This document shows positions 17,394 through 25,891 of a stretch of DNA of 64,000 nucleotides, one piece after another (position 1 is the first letter of the stretch; every line of letters begins with the position of its first letter). The notes under the pieces are model-generated. The model was given only the letters and a program-made list of their open reading frames with translations. It made no database searches and was not told the origin of the DNA. This stretch comes from Streptosporangium lutulentum (GTDB lineage: Bacteria > Actinomycetota > Actinomycetes > Streptosporangiales > Streptosporangiaceae): assembly GCF_030811455.1 (NCBI RefSeq), contig NZ_JAUSQU010000001.1, positions 8,432,001 to 8,496,000 on the forward strand, given 5' to 3'. The position numbers were made by a program, and so were the translations under genes.

Positions 17394-17948
17394 TTATCCA
17401 TGGGGTACCCGTTCCCGGACGAGCTCGGCCGGTACGGGCGCGTCGAGATATTCCAGCAGAGCGGCGAGCTTATGGTCCAGTGTGATGCCGACCTCGGTGA
17501 TGTCGGGGTTGCCGAAACTGGCGAACCGGGTGCTGGGCTGGTCCACGGCGAAACGGGTCGTGCCTCCGGCGTCTTCGTAGATCGCCGTGCGCAGCGGCGC
17601 GTAGAGCAGGACGGCGGGATCGTGGTGGTACATCCCCTGGGCGATCGCGTGGTTCCCCATCAGGTACTCGACGCAGACCCACCGCTCGCCGGCCAGCCGC
17701 ATCAGCGGGGTGAAGTCGTGGCTCCAGTAGATGATGAAGCCGTGCGGCGCGTTCTGGGCCGTGGCCCGGAGAACGGTGTCCCAGTCGGCCTCGTCCCTGA
17801 TGAGCCGCTCGAAGCGTTCGGTGTCGAACACGGGAACGGCGCGCTCGTAACGCTCCCGGAACTCCTGGAACGGGGCGGAGACGCCGACGGTCAGGCGGTT
17901 CACCTCGTGCGGGACGGTGTGGACTCCGGTGTCCGTCCGCTGGATCAT
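17394..17948 (-). CDS. DUF302 domain protein
   Basis: 184 residues; the last about 120 form a DUF302 domain (TT1751-like fold): VEYLMGNHAIAQGMYHHDP, LYAPLRTAIYED, TRFAVDQPST, ALLEYL. No enzymatic role is established for the family. There is no signal peptide or membrane segment. It is the first gene after the divergent promoter shared with the HxlR regulator, so probably an HxlR-controlled stress gene. Confidence 0.8.
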   Translation of the reverse strand: MIQRTDTGVHTVPHEVNRLTVGVSAPFQEFRERYERAVPVFDTERFERLIRDEADWDTVLRATAQNAPHGFIIYWSHDFTPLMRLAGERWVCVEYLMGNHAIAQGMYHHDPAVLLYAPLRTAIYEDAGGTTRFAVDQPSTRFASFGNPDITEVGITLDHKLAALLEYLDAPVPAELVRERVPHG

Positions 17949-18100
17949 GATTCCTCCAATGAGAATTCGGTGTCCGCTCGCACCTCGCCGGCCGCGAGTG
18001 TGGATTCACGGAATGCCCTGACTCGATGGTGGATTCGGTGAGCCGTCCTCACCGGCGGGAAGCGCCGGAGGGCCACTTGGCTTGCGATTCAATAGTCAGG

Positions 18101-18118
18101 CATGTGGTAAACCGTATG
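18101..18118. promoter_or_regulatory. Imperfect palindrome between the DUF302 and hxlR-like genes
   Basis: CATGTGGTaaACCGTATG has matching CAT-N2-GGT half-sites around an AA centre, six of eight positions symmetric. It is 51 bp before the HxlR-type start and 153 bp before the DUF302 start, a likely site for the divergent regulator. Confidence 0.45.
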
Positions 18119-18168
18119 TAGCAGACTTGTGCACCGCAAGCCAGTAATGGGAGAAAAGGGGTAAAACT

Positions 18169-18663
18169 GTGGCATCTGACCGCAGGGCACACGCGGGTGC
18201 CCCCTGCCCGATCGGCCGGGCCATCGATGTCCTGGGGGAGAGATGGACGCTGCTGATCCTGCGCAACGCCACGCTGGGCATGACCCGCTTCGAGGATTTC
18301 CGGTCTGACCTGGGCATCGCCGACAACATCCTGTCGCTCCGGCTGACCCGCCTCGTCGACCTCGGCCTGTTCACCCGCGTGCCCTACCGCGACGGCGGTC
18401 GCACCCGCAACGAGTACCGCCTCACCGCCGCGGGCGCCGACATGCTCCCGGTACTGCACGCGCTCGCCGACTGGGGCCACGAGCACACCAGGCCCGACGA
18501 GCCCGCGGAGCGGATGCGGATCGTCCACCGGACCTGCGAGCACGCCACGACCCCGGGCGGGCACTGCGACCACTGCGGGCAGCCCGTACGCCGCGAGGAG
18601 GAAGCCTGGATCCGGCCCTGGCGATCACCTGAACCGACCCCCCTCGCGGCCCCCGTCGTCTGA
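18169..18663 (+). CDS. HxlR family transcriptional regulator
   Basis: A 164-residue HxlR-type winged HTH: CPIGRAIDVLGERWTLLILRNATLGMTRFEDF, LGIADNILSLRLTRLVDLGLF and YRDGGRTRNEYRLTAAG. The N-terminal Cys14 is the redox-sensitive position in several family members. It has an atypical Cys-rich C-terminal tail (C..HATTPGGHCDHCGQPV) that could bind a metal. The start is GTG with AAAAGGGG upstream. It is divergent from the DUF302/hydroxyacid oxidase operon, which it probably represses. Confidence 0.9.
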   Translation: MASDRRAHAGAPCPIGRAIDVLGERWTLLILRNATLGMTRFEDFRSDLGIADNILSLRLTRLVDLGLFTRVPYRDGGRTRNEYRLTAAGADMLPVLHALADWGHEHTRPDEPAERMRIVHRTCEHATTPGGHCDHCGQPVRREEEAWIRPWRSPEPTPLAAPVV

Positions 18664-18806
18664 GGATCCGGTGAAGCGGAGAGGTCGTTGAAGCCGTGGG
18701 GCCGGTGAAACGAGCCCGTCCCGCGGAACCTCCCGACCACACCGAACTGCCGCCCACACTGAGCGCGCCGCCTACGCCGAAGCGCCGCGCATATTGGGGG
18801 CGCCGT

Positions 18807-20039
18807 CTACGCCAGGAGATCGTCGAAGGCGACCGAGAGGTGGCGTGGGCCGCGCAGGACCGGGTTCCGCCGGTACGGAGGCGGGTCGTTCACGAGCTGG
18901 GGATTGTCGAGCCGGCGGGCCAGTTCGGTCAGGGCGAGCTGGGCCTCCAGCCGCGCGAGAGGTGCGCCGAAGCAGTAGTGGATGCCGCTGCCGAAGCCGA
19001 GGTGCTGGTTGTCCCGGCGTTCGGGCTCGAACCGCTCGGCGTCCGGGAAACGTTTGGGGTCCCGGTTGCCGGAGGCCAGGACGAGCCAGATGGGCGCGCC
19101 CTTGGGGATGACGGTGCCCGCGATGTCGATGTCGTCGAGGGCGGTGCGCTGCGGCAGGAGCTGCACCGGCGGCTCGTAGCGCAGGAGTTCCTCCACGAGC
19201 GGGACGGCCAGGCCTGGATCGTCGCGCAGCCTCTTGAGGACGTCGGGGTGGCGCAGCAGCGTGAGCATCCCGTTGGAGATGAGGTTGACGGTGGTCTCGT
19301 GACCGGCGATGAGGAGCAGGACGCCGGTGGCGATCAGCTCCACCGGCGTCATCTGCCCGTCGGGGCCGTGGTCGGTGGCCAGCGCGGAGAACATGTCGTC
19401 ACCGGGCACGTGACGGTGCTCCTCGATGAGCTCGGCGAGATACCGGCCCATCTCGGACCTGGCCTGCTGGGAGGCACGCTGCCGTTCGGCGGGCCCCTCG
19501 GCCGGGTTGGGATCGAGGGCGGCGACGATCGCCTCGGCCCAGACGTGGAAACGCGCCTCGTCCTGGCGGGGAACCCCGAGGAGCTTGCAGATCACCGCCA
19601 CGGGAAAGGGGTAGGCGAAGTCGTCGACGATGTCGACCTGGTTCCTGCCCTGGAAGCCGTCGATCAGGTCGGAGACCATCCGGGTGAGCTCGCCGCGCAT
19701 GTTGAAGACCCGCCGGGGGCATTTCGGCGGCCCGAACGGGCGCGTCGCCAGGCGGCGCAGCCGGTCGTGCTCGGGCGGATCGAGCCTGATGAAGCTGACC
19801 GGCAGGCTCGGGTCCTCCTCCAGGGGAAGGGCGTCGCCCGGCTGCGGAACCCGGTTGCGCAGGTCCGAACTGAGCCGCGGGTCGTGCAGCAGGGAGAGGA
19901 TCTCCCAGTAGGTGCTGACGGTGTAGACGCCGTCGTCCTGCCGCGCCACCGGCGTCCTGCGAAGCTCGGTGTAGAGCGGATAGGGGTCGGCGCGGTTGGC
20001 GTAGTCGGTGATCTGCCGCAGCAGCGTGCCCGAAGTCAT
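18807..20039 (-). CDS. Cytochrome P450
   Basis: A 410-residue bacterial class I P450. The I-helix motif is LLLIAGHETTVNLI, the ExxR pair lies in LVEELLRYEPP, and the haem loop is FGSGIHYCFGAPLARLE with the axial Cys. It starts at ATG 20039, with AGGA seven bases upstream, rather than 13 codons further up. It is third in an operon with its own ferredoxin and reductase, so electron supply is self-contained. The substrate is unknown; sequence style resembles CYP105/CYP107-type macrolide or xenobiotic hydroxylases. Confidence 0.95.
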   Translation of the reverse strand: MTSGTLLRQITDYANRADPYPLYTELRRTPVARQDDGVYTVSTYWEILSLLHDPRLSSDLRNRVPQPGDALPLEEDPSLPVSFIRLDPPEHDRLRRLATRPFGPPKCPRRVFNMRGELTRMVSDLIDGFQGRNQVDIVDDFAYPFPVAVICKLLGVPRQDEARFHVWAEAIVAALDPNPAEGPAERQRASQQARSEMGRYLAELIEEHRHVPGDDMFSALATDHGPDGQMTPVELIATGVLLLIAGHETTVNLISNGMLTLLRHPDVLKRLRDDPGLAVPLVEELLRYEPPVQLLPQRTALDDIDIAGTVIPKGAPIWLVLASGNRDPKRFPDAERFEPERRDNQHLGFGSGIHYCFGAPLARLEAQLALTELARRLDNPQLVNDPPPYRRNPVLRGPRHLSVAFDDLLA

Positions 20040-20074
20040 GGAAGTCCTTCGATGTCCGGTCGGGAAACTCGTTG

Positions 20075-21469
20075 TCACATACGGGCCGGGGTGAACGTGA
20101 CCTTCCGGTCGCTGGGCGAGTAACCGCTCAGGGTGACGGTGGGCCCGTGGGAGGGCAGGGAGGGGTCAGGGAACTCGGAAGGGACCGCCCGCAGTCCTTC
20201 GGGACGCCGGTCCACGTTGGCGAATTCGAGCGGGAACGGCGCGGCCGTTTCGATCAGTCTGCGGTAGAAGTCCAGCCATCTGGCCTGGTCGAAGGCGACG
20301 GCGGCGATGACGCGGCCCTGGAAGCCGTAGGCGACGGTGAAGCGGTGCTCGGCGAGCGAACCCTGGGTGATCATGAGTTTGTCTCCCATGGTCGGTACGC
20401 CGGTGGACTTGATGTTGACGCCGAACTGAGCGGACCAGAAGGCCGGAACCCACAGGTACGGAAGGCGGTCGGGCCCGGAACTGATCATGTTGTGGGCCGC
20501 GACCTCGGCCTGTGTGACCGCGTTGCCCCAGTGCTCCAGCGAGAGGAACTGGTATCCGAAGAGCGGGTGGGGCGAGCGGGCGACGTCCCCGGCGACGAAG
20601 ATGTCGTCGGTGACGATGCCGTGGATGTCGAAGGCCCGGCACCCGGCGTCGCAGGCGACTCCCCTCGGACCCGCGGCCACCCCTGAGCCCGCGAGCCACT
20701 CGGTGTTGCGCATCGCACCGAGTGCGATCACCGCCACGTCCACGTCCAGTACGGTGCCGTCGGACAGATGGGCGCAGGTGAGCCGTCCGGCGGAGTCGCC
20801 TTCGAGCGCGGTGACCGTGATGCCACAGCGCAGGTCGACGCCGTGCTCACGCTGTAGTTCCGCCGCGACCGCGCCGATGACGCCGCCGAGCGCCCCCACC
20901 AGAGGGGCCGGGCCGCGCTCGGCCACCGTGACCTCCAGTCCCCGCTCGCGGCAGGCGGAGGCGATCTCGGAGCCGGTGAACCCGGCGCCGACGATGAGCA
21001 CCCGCCGGGGTCTGGCGGTCAGCCTCCGGTTCAGCCGGGCGGCGTCGTCGCTGGTGCGCAGGACGAAGACCCCGTCCAGGTCGGCCTCGGCCTCCTTCAC
21101 CCACGGCCGGGCGCGGGTGCCGGTCGCGATCAGCAGGCGGTCGAACGGGACCTCCTCGCCGTCGGCCAGGCGCACCTGCCTGCCGGTCAGGTCCAGCCCC
21201 GTGGCGGCGACCCCGAGCCGCCACTGCGCGTCGAGCGCGCGTCGCCGGGGAAGGGGGGTGGCGTCCGCCGGCATGTGGCCCAGCAGGACCTGCTTGGACA
21301 GCGGCGGCCGGTCGTAGGGTTCCTGCGGCTCATCGCCGATCATGGTCAGTGATCCCGTGAAACCCTCCTCGCGCAGCGTCTCCGCGGCTCGCAGACCTGC
21401 CAGGGACGCGCCGACGATGACGATACGGCCATGCTGTCTGAACGCCCGGGAGAGCTCGTCAACGGACAT
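20075..21469 (-). CDS. FAD/NAD(P)H ferredoxin reductase (putidaredoxin reductase type)
   Basis: 464 residues with two Rossmann motifs (VIVGASLAGLRAAETLREEG near 17 and VLIVGAGFTGSEIASACRERG near 159), YDRPPLSKQ, ATGTRAR and FVAGDVARSPHP. The last about 130 residues form the reductase C-terminal domain and are longer than in putidaredoxin reductase. It transfers electrons from NAD(P)H to the ferredoxin encoded immediately upstream, whose gene overlaps it by 11 bp. It lies 35 bp before the P450. Confidence 0.93.
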   Translation of the reverse strand: MSVDELSRAFRQHGRIVIVGASLAGLRAAETLREEGFTGSLTMIGDEPQEPYDRPPLSKQVLLGHMPADATPLPRRRALDAQWRLGVAATGLDLTGRQVRLADGEEVPFDRLLIATGTRARPWVKEAEADLDGVFVLRTSDDAARLNRRLTARPRRVLIVGAGFTGSEIASACRERGLEVTVAERGPAPLVGALGGVIGAVAAELQREHGVDLRCGITVTALEGDSAGRLTCAHLSDGTVLDVDVAVIALGAMRNTEWLAGSGVAAGPRGVACDAGCRAFDIHGIVTDDIFVAGDVARSPHPLFGYQFLSLEHWGNAVTQAEVAAHNMISSGPDRLPYLWVPAFWSAQFGVNIKSTGVPTMGDKLMITQGSLAEHRFTVAYGFQGRVIAAVAFDQARWLDFYRRLIETAAPFPLEFANVDRRPEGLRAVPSEFPDPSLPSHGPTVTLSGYSPSDRKVTFTPARM

Positions 21470-21704
21470 GGGCCTCCGCCTCCCTCTGGGCGGCGGGTTC
21501 GTCGGCCTGGTCGTCCCGCTGGTCGACCAGGATGGCCTGGACAGGGCAGGCCGCCGCGGCTCTCATGACATGCTCGCGCTGCGCGTCACCCGCGTGAGGG
21601 GTGTACATCAGTGCTTCTTCACCGTGCATGGTGAACACATCCGGCGCCAGGAACGCGCACTGCGCGTATCCCTCGCACCGATTGAGGTCAACGACGATCC
21701 TCAT
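21459..21704 (-). CDS. 3Fe-4S ferredoxin, P450 partner
   Basis: An 81-residue ferredoxin with C-x5-C (NRCEGYAQC), then a distant CP (AAACPVQAI). Only three cluster cysteines are present, hence a [3Fe-4S] cluster as in many actinomycete P450 ferredoxins. The ATG at 21704 is placed at the usual family start MRIVVDLNRC; an in-frame ATG at 21737 would add 11 residues. It is first gene of the P450 operon, with the promoter region immediately before it and a tandem repeat array further upstream. Confidence 0.92.
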   Translation of the reverse strand: MRIVVDLNRCEGYAQCAFLAPDVFTMHGEEALMYTPHAGDAQREHVMRAAAACPVQAILVDQRDDQADEPAAQREAEAHVR

Positions 21705-21843
21705 GAGGACCTGTGTCCCTTCACCGGGGTTGGCCATCGAGATGATGCCTACCGTAAGCCGCTGAACAGGGAAAACGTCATCCGGAATCGCCGTGTTGCG
21801 CCTTTTGGGCCACCCTTTGCCGGACTACCCCCGAAAGGAGGGT

Positions 21844-21982
21844 GATGGACCGTTGGGGGGTGCGCGTACGCGGGGACCCGGGAGGGCGACGGACCGTTGA
21901 AGGCGTGCGTACGCGGGGACCTGGGAGGGCGACGGACCGTTGAAGGCGCGCGTACACGGGGACCGGAGGGGGCGACGGACCG
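21844..21982. repeat. 43/44-bp tandem repeats, three full units and a partial fourth
   Basis: Units start at 21844, 21888, 21931 and (partial) 21974, each with GAYGGACCGTTG followed by a CGCGTACGCGGGGAC block. The array occupies most of the gap between the P450 operon and the IclR gene. No protein is convincing in either strand; an open frame through it is a repeat artefact. Confidence 0.85.
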
Positions 21983-22029
21983 CCGGCCGGGAGTGACGCC
22001 GCGACAAGGCCCCGGCGCTCCGACGGTCG

Positions 22030-22662
22030 TCAGGTCAGGGAACGGGCGAGTTCGGCGGCGGCGTCGGCCACCCGGGGGCCGACGGTGCCGGGGTCGAGAG
22101 GGGTGAAGGTGATCACGCCCACGGAGGCTTCGAGCCAGGGCAGGCCGGGAACGGGGGCGGCTATGCCGCGGGCGCCCTCCTGGAGCTGCCCCTCGGTGAT
22201 CAGGTAGCCGGTGCGGCCCTCGCGCAGGGCGAGGATGGCGAGACCGGCGGCGCCCCGGGCGAGAGGGTGGCGGGAGCCCTCGCGGTAGGCGACGTGCATG
22301 TTCGTCCAGGAGGGTTCGACCACCGCCACCGCCAGGCCGTCGTCCCCCTCGGCCACGGTGAGGTGCGCGGTCGCGCCGACCTCCTCGGCGAGCCTGCGCA
22401 GGGTGGGCAGGGCGCCGTCACGGAGCAGCGGCTGTACGGCGCGCGCCAGGACGAGGACCCCGAAGCCGAGGTGGACGCGGCCCTTGCCGTCCCGGCGGAC
22501 GAAGCCCTCGCTCTGGAGGGTGGTGAGCAGGCGGTAGACCGCCGGGCGGCTCAGCTCCAGCTCGGCCGCGAGCTCGGTGGGAGTGCGGCCGCGGCGGCCG
22601 TCCGCGAGCAGGCGGAGCAGGCGCAGGCCGCGTTCGAGGGTCTGCGACGATTCGGCCGCCAT
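22030..22662 (-). CDS. IclR family transcriptional regulator
   Basis: 210 residues. The winged HTH is at about 5-65 (LERGLRLLRLLADGRRGRTPTELAAELELSRPAVYRLLTTLQSEGFV), followed by an IclR effector domain (TAHLTVAEGDDGLAVAVVEPS; LARGAAGLAIL; RGIAAPVPG; SVGVITF). The same frame stays open for 2.7 kb upstream, opposite two other genes; the ATG at 22662 is the only start giving a normal IclR. It is divergent from the flavin amine oxidase gene 105 bp away, which is its likely target. Confidence 0.9.
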   Translation of the reverse strand: MAAESSQTLERGLRLLRLLADGRRGRTPTELAAELELSRPAVYRLLTTLQSEGFVRRDGKGRVHLGFGVLVLARAVQPLLRDGALPTLRRLAEEVGATAHLTVAEGDDGLAVAVVEPSWTNMHVAYREGSRHPLARGAAGLAILALREGRTGYLITEGQLQEGARGIAAPVPGLPWLEASVGVITFTPLDPGTVGPRVADAAAELARSLT

Positions 22663-22767
22663 CAGAGCGCCTGCTGTGCTGAGAGCATGTCCTTGATTAT
22701 CGCGGGTGCTTGCGGTCGTGAGCCGGTGTGGCACACGATGAGGGTCCGATCTTGGTAAGGGGGCTCG

Positions 22768-23886
22768 ATGAGGTCCGTCATCATCGTCGGAGCGGGCATC
22801 TGGGGCACGTCGCTGGCACTGAGGCTGGCGGAGTCGGGGTGGCGGGTCACGCTGGTCGAGCAGTACCAGCCGGGACACCTGCGGCAGGCGAGCGCGGGGG
22901 AGACCCGGCTGTTGCGGGCCTCGCACGGCACCGACGAATGGTATCCCCGGATGGCGCGGCGGGCCCGTGAGCTGTGGCGGGAGCTCGGCGATCGGGTCGG
23001 CGAGGAGCTGTACACCGAGACGGGAATGCTCTGGTTCGCCCGGCGGGCGCAGGGGTGGGAGCGTTCGAGCGCCTCGGTTCTGGAGCGGCTCGGCATCCCG
23101 CACGAGATCTGGGATCCGGCCAGGGCGGGGACCGTCTTCCCGGACTTCCGCGGCGACGACCTGGAGTTCGTGCTCTGGGAGCCCGAGGCCGGAGTGGTCA
23201 GGGCCCGGCGGGCCACGCAGGTGACGGCCAGGCTCGCTCTCGCGGCGGGGGTCGGCCTGGTCAGGGGCCGGGCGGAGCCGTACGGCGACGCGGTGCGGGT
23301 CGGCGGGGAGGTGCTGCGCGCGGATCAGGTGGTCTGGGCGTGCGGGGCCTGGCTGCCCCGGTTGTTCCCCGGACTCGTGGACCTCCAGGTCACCAAGCAG
23401 GACACGCTGCACTTCGCGGTGGCGAACGGGTGGGACACCCCGGCGTGGATCGACGACGAGGCGTCGGTCTACGGGCACGGGGACGTCGACGGGCTCGGGA
23501 TGAAGGTGACGTCGGACGCCGAGGGCGAGCCGTACGACCCGGAGGCCGGGGACCGCAGGATCTCCGCGGCGAGCGAGACGGTCTCGCGGGACTACCTCCG
23601 GCGCAGGTTCCCGAGCCTGGCGAAGGCGCCCGTGCTGTTCAGCCAGGTCTGCCAGTACACCCTCACCCCCGACAACGAATGGATCATCGCCAGGGCGGAG
23701 GACGGCGTCTGGCTGCTCGGCGGTGATTCGGGGCACGGGTTCAAGCACGCTCCGGCCCTGGCCGAGTACGTCGGGGAGGTCCTGGAAGGCGGTCGCGAGC
23801 CCGAGCCCCGCTTCGGTCTTCACGAGCGAATTCCCGCCCGGGGGCTGCGTACGGGCAGCCGAATCAACAAAGTGAATGAAGCCTGA
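22768..23886 (+). CDS. FAD-dependent amine oxidase (sarcosine oxidase/SolA-like)
   Basis: A 372-residue DAO-superfamily flavoenzyme with dinucleotide-binding VIIVGAGIWGTSLALRLAESG at the N-terminus. It also has the monomeric sarcosine oxidase-like features GETRLLRASHG, ACGAWLPRLFP, QVCQYTLTPDNEWI and LLGGDSGHGFKHAPALAEYV. It would oxidise a secondary amine or N-methyl amino acid with O2. The residue aligning with the covalent-flavin Cys of sarcosine oxidase cannot be fixed by eye. An AAGGGGG ribosome site precedes the ATG. The IclR regulator is divergent. Confidence 0.88.
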   Translation: MRSVIIVGAGIWGTSLALRLAESGWRVTLVEQYQPGHLRQASAGETRLLRASHGTDEWYPRMARRARELWRELGDRVGEELYTETGMLWFARRAQGWERSSASVLERLGIPHEIWDPARAGTVFPDFRGDDLEFVLWEPEAGVVRARRATQVTARLALAAGVGLVRGRAEPYGDAVRVGGEVLRADQVVWACGAWLPRLFPGLVDLQVTKQDTLHFAVANGWDTPAWIDDEASVYGHGDVDGLGMKVTSDAEGEPYDPEAGDRRISAASETVSRDYLRRRFPSLAKAPVLFSQVCQYTLTPDNEWIIARAEDGVWLLGGDSGHGFKHAPALAEYVGEVLEGGREPEPRFGLHERIPARGLRTGSRINKVNEA

Positions 23887-23985
23887 CGATTTCCTGACCG
23901 GGGTTGTTGGGATGATCGCGACGTCGCTAGAGTGCAAACAAATCGTTTTGATGGTTTTGACCGGCTTTACCGGGGAGTTCTGTAC

Positions 23986-25332
23986 ATGCGATTTACTCTG
24001 CGTCGGGCTCTCGCCGTCGGCGCCACACTCGCAGTCGTCGGTGTGATGACGCCGGGGGCCGCCTACTCGCAGGATGACCCTCGTAGCTGTAACGACCTGA
24101 TGAGTGCCGACGCCCCCGCCTTCGTGATGTGCCACTGGCTCGCGACGCCCGAAGAGGCCCGTGACATCGCGATGTTCTGGGGAGCCAACGACTCGGCCAA
24201 TCTCAAGGAGGCCACCCCGCAGGAGGGGAAGTTCATCGACTGCTCGTCTCCGGGAGACGTCTGCCCCGTTCTGGAGGGCCCCGAGATCAGCGGCGACGAG
24301 AACTCCCCCATCCCCGACGGCGCCGAGGAAGGCGGGGTGCCCGAGTGTGAGGCGGGCCAGCAGTGTTCGGTCGACGGGTACGAGGCGGGTGGCGACGGGA
24401 CGGTGAGCAGGTCGGAGCTGGGCAACTCCACCCTCCCCGTCGGCGCCACCTCCAAGAACGTGACCATGGGCACGCAGGACACGGCCGCCGCCGCTGCCGC
24501 TGCCGCCGCCCAGACCCCCACCGGCCAGGCGATCACCGCCGCGAAGGCCGGCGGGTTCAGGGTCTGGCTCGACACCGAGCTGGCCGATGACTGGAAGGCG
24601 GGCACCGCGGCCTTCACCGCGACCGTCAAGCGCATCGGCGCGCTGGCCGCGCGACCGGAGGTGGCGGGAATCCGCTTCACCTCCCAGCTCGGCTACAACA
24701 AGAGCTTCAAGACGGCGGAGGAGATCAACGCCTTCGTCACCGCCGCGTCCGCGGCTCTGCGCCAGGTGGCGCCCGGCAAGCGGCTGGGCGTGCACACGGT
24801 GGTGCCCGAGTTCGCCTGTGGCGCGAACGACGCCTGCAAGACGGAGATGCGCAAGCAGTATCCGCTGCTCGTGCCCGAGCAGCTGGAGGCGTCCCTGACC
24901 GCGGGCGGCATCGACCAGATCTCCCTGGACACCGGCCTGCTGTACGGCGGCTACACCCCCTGGAAGATCGACGCCGAGCAGGCGCAGCGCAACCAGTGGA
25001 TCCAGGTCCGCGCCAGTTCGTGGGACGTCCTGGCCCAGATCGCCGCGGAGGAGACCGGTCTCGTCGGCGAGGTCACCGCCGAGCAGGTCGCCTCCCGGGT
25101 GTCCACGCCCGTCATGGACGGTGCCGCTCAGCAGGTGAACCTGTGGACCCGGGTCCAGAACGCCCAGGGCACGGTGAACCGGCTGACCGCCTGGGACGAG
25201 TTGAAGAAGCTCACCCCGATCCAGCGCCGCATGGCCGCCGTCTACGACCCGAATGCCCCCGAGACGAACGTGGCCGCCGACCTCAAGAAGCTTTCCGAGG
25301 TCTTCGGCCAGATCTACCTGACCACCGCCTGA
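23986..25332 (+). CDS. Secreted protein of unknown function
   Basis: 448 residues with a clear Sec signal (MRFTLRR, hydrophobic 9-24, cleavage about AYS-28). Residues 30-160 form a Cys-containing acidic region. Nine consecutive alanines (167-175) act as a hinge before a larger C-terminal alpha/beta region (180-448). That region has strand-like FRVWLDTEL, GIRFTSQLGYN, RLGVHTVVPEF and IDQISLDTGLL, suggesting a TIM-barrel hydrolase-like fold. I do not recognise the family. The start with GGGGAG upstream excludes 18 non-family residues. A strong terminator follows. Confidence 0.85.
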   Translation: MRFTLRRALAVGATLAVVGVMTPGAAYSQDDPRSCNDLMSADAPAFVMCHWLATPEEARDIAMFWGANDSANLKEATPQEGKFIDCSSPGDVCPVLEGPEISGDENSPIPDGAEEGGVPECEAGQQCSVDGYEAGGDGTVSRSELGNSTLPVGATSKNVTMGTQDTAAAAAAAAAQTPTGQAITAAKAGGFRVWLDTELADDWKAGTAAFTATVKRIGALAARPEVAGIRFTSQLGYNKSFKTAEEINAFVTAASAALRQVAPGKRLGVHTVVPEFACGANDACKTEMRKQYPLLVPEQLEASLTAGGIDQISLDTGLLYGGYTPWKIDAEQAQRNQWIQVRASSWDVLAQIAAEETGLVGEVTAEQVASRVSTPVMDGAAQQVNLWTRVQNAQGTVNRLTAWDELKKLTPIQRRMAAVYDPNAPETNVAADLKKLSEVFGQIYLTTA

Positions 25333-25342
25333 TCTCTTCCGC

Positions 25343-25380
25343 CGAAGGCCCGGGGCGCGGATCGTCGCCCCGGGCCTTCG
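25343..25380 (+). terminator. Strong terminator hairpin after the secreted protein gene
   Basis: A perfect 15-bp stem (CGAAGGCCCGGGGCG and complement) with an 8-nt loop starts 11 bp past the stop codon. Confidence 0.85.
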
Positions 25381-25891
25381 ACGTGTTCCAGGACGCTTCC
25401 CCACCGCCTGACGCCTTCTCTCGCCTGCTGCCACCTCACCGTCCGACGCGGCTGCGACCGTCAGGCCCGCCCGCCGGCCGGGCCGTCGAAGTCATGCTCG
25501 GTGATGCCAATAGGGGCATATAGGCGAGCCCAAATATCAACGCAGGCAATCCCGTCTCCCGTGACCCTTATCGGCTCGTCGTAACCGACGAGGACCGGCT
25601 AAAAGTGTGCCAATGTTGGCCCGCGCTGATCGATGGATTGATTGCGAAAATCCAGCTCGCCACCAAACGCTCGCCATCGGGGGATTCAGGCCCGGTGCGG
25701 CTTTGCCACCATTCGATCCGGATCGTTGCCTTTATCGGTAATGGTTTTCCATCGACGCGCGGTTTTCCTTCTCCCGTTCCGGGTTTGCCTCCGCTCCGGA
25801 GTCCGGCGGTATCCGGATTTACTCTGGGAGGGTTTCGGTGTTCGTCATGGACGTCTCTCGCAGTCGGCCGTGCCGAAAGTGATCGAGCTGG
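25381..25891. other. 511-bp intergenic region before the D-amino-acid oxidase gene
   Basis: No gene is seen. Composition is noticeably less GC-rich (25500-25850) than the flanks, with T-rich stretches, consistent with a long promoter/leader or horizontally acquired edge. Short open frames here lack ribosome sites and coding bias. Confidence 0.5.

Noticed and set aside
21825..22007. 60-codon frame in the 43-bp repeats
   Set aside because: It is the translation of the tandem repeat and lacks a supported start.
22663..25434. Very long open frame running antisense to two flavoprotein/secreted genes and into the IclR gene
   Set aside because: High-GC DNA keeps antisense frames open. Only the last 210 codons (from 22662) give a recognisable protein, and the plus-strand genes have domains and ribosome sites.
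25800..25891. Possible mobile-element boundary suggested by lower GC before the D-amino-acid oxidase gene
   Set aside because: No terminal inverted repeats, target duplication, integrase or transposase could be found on either side.
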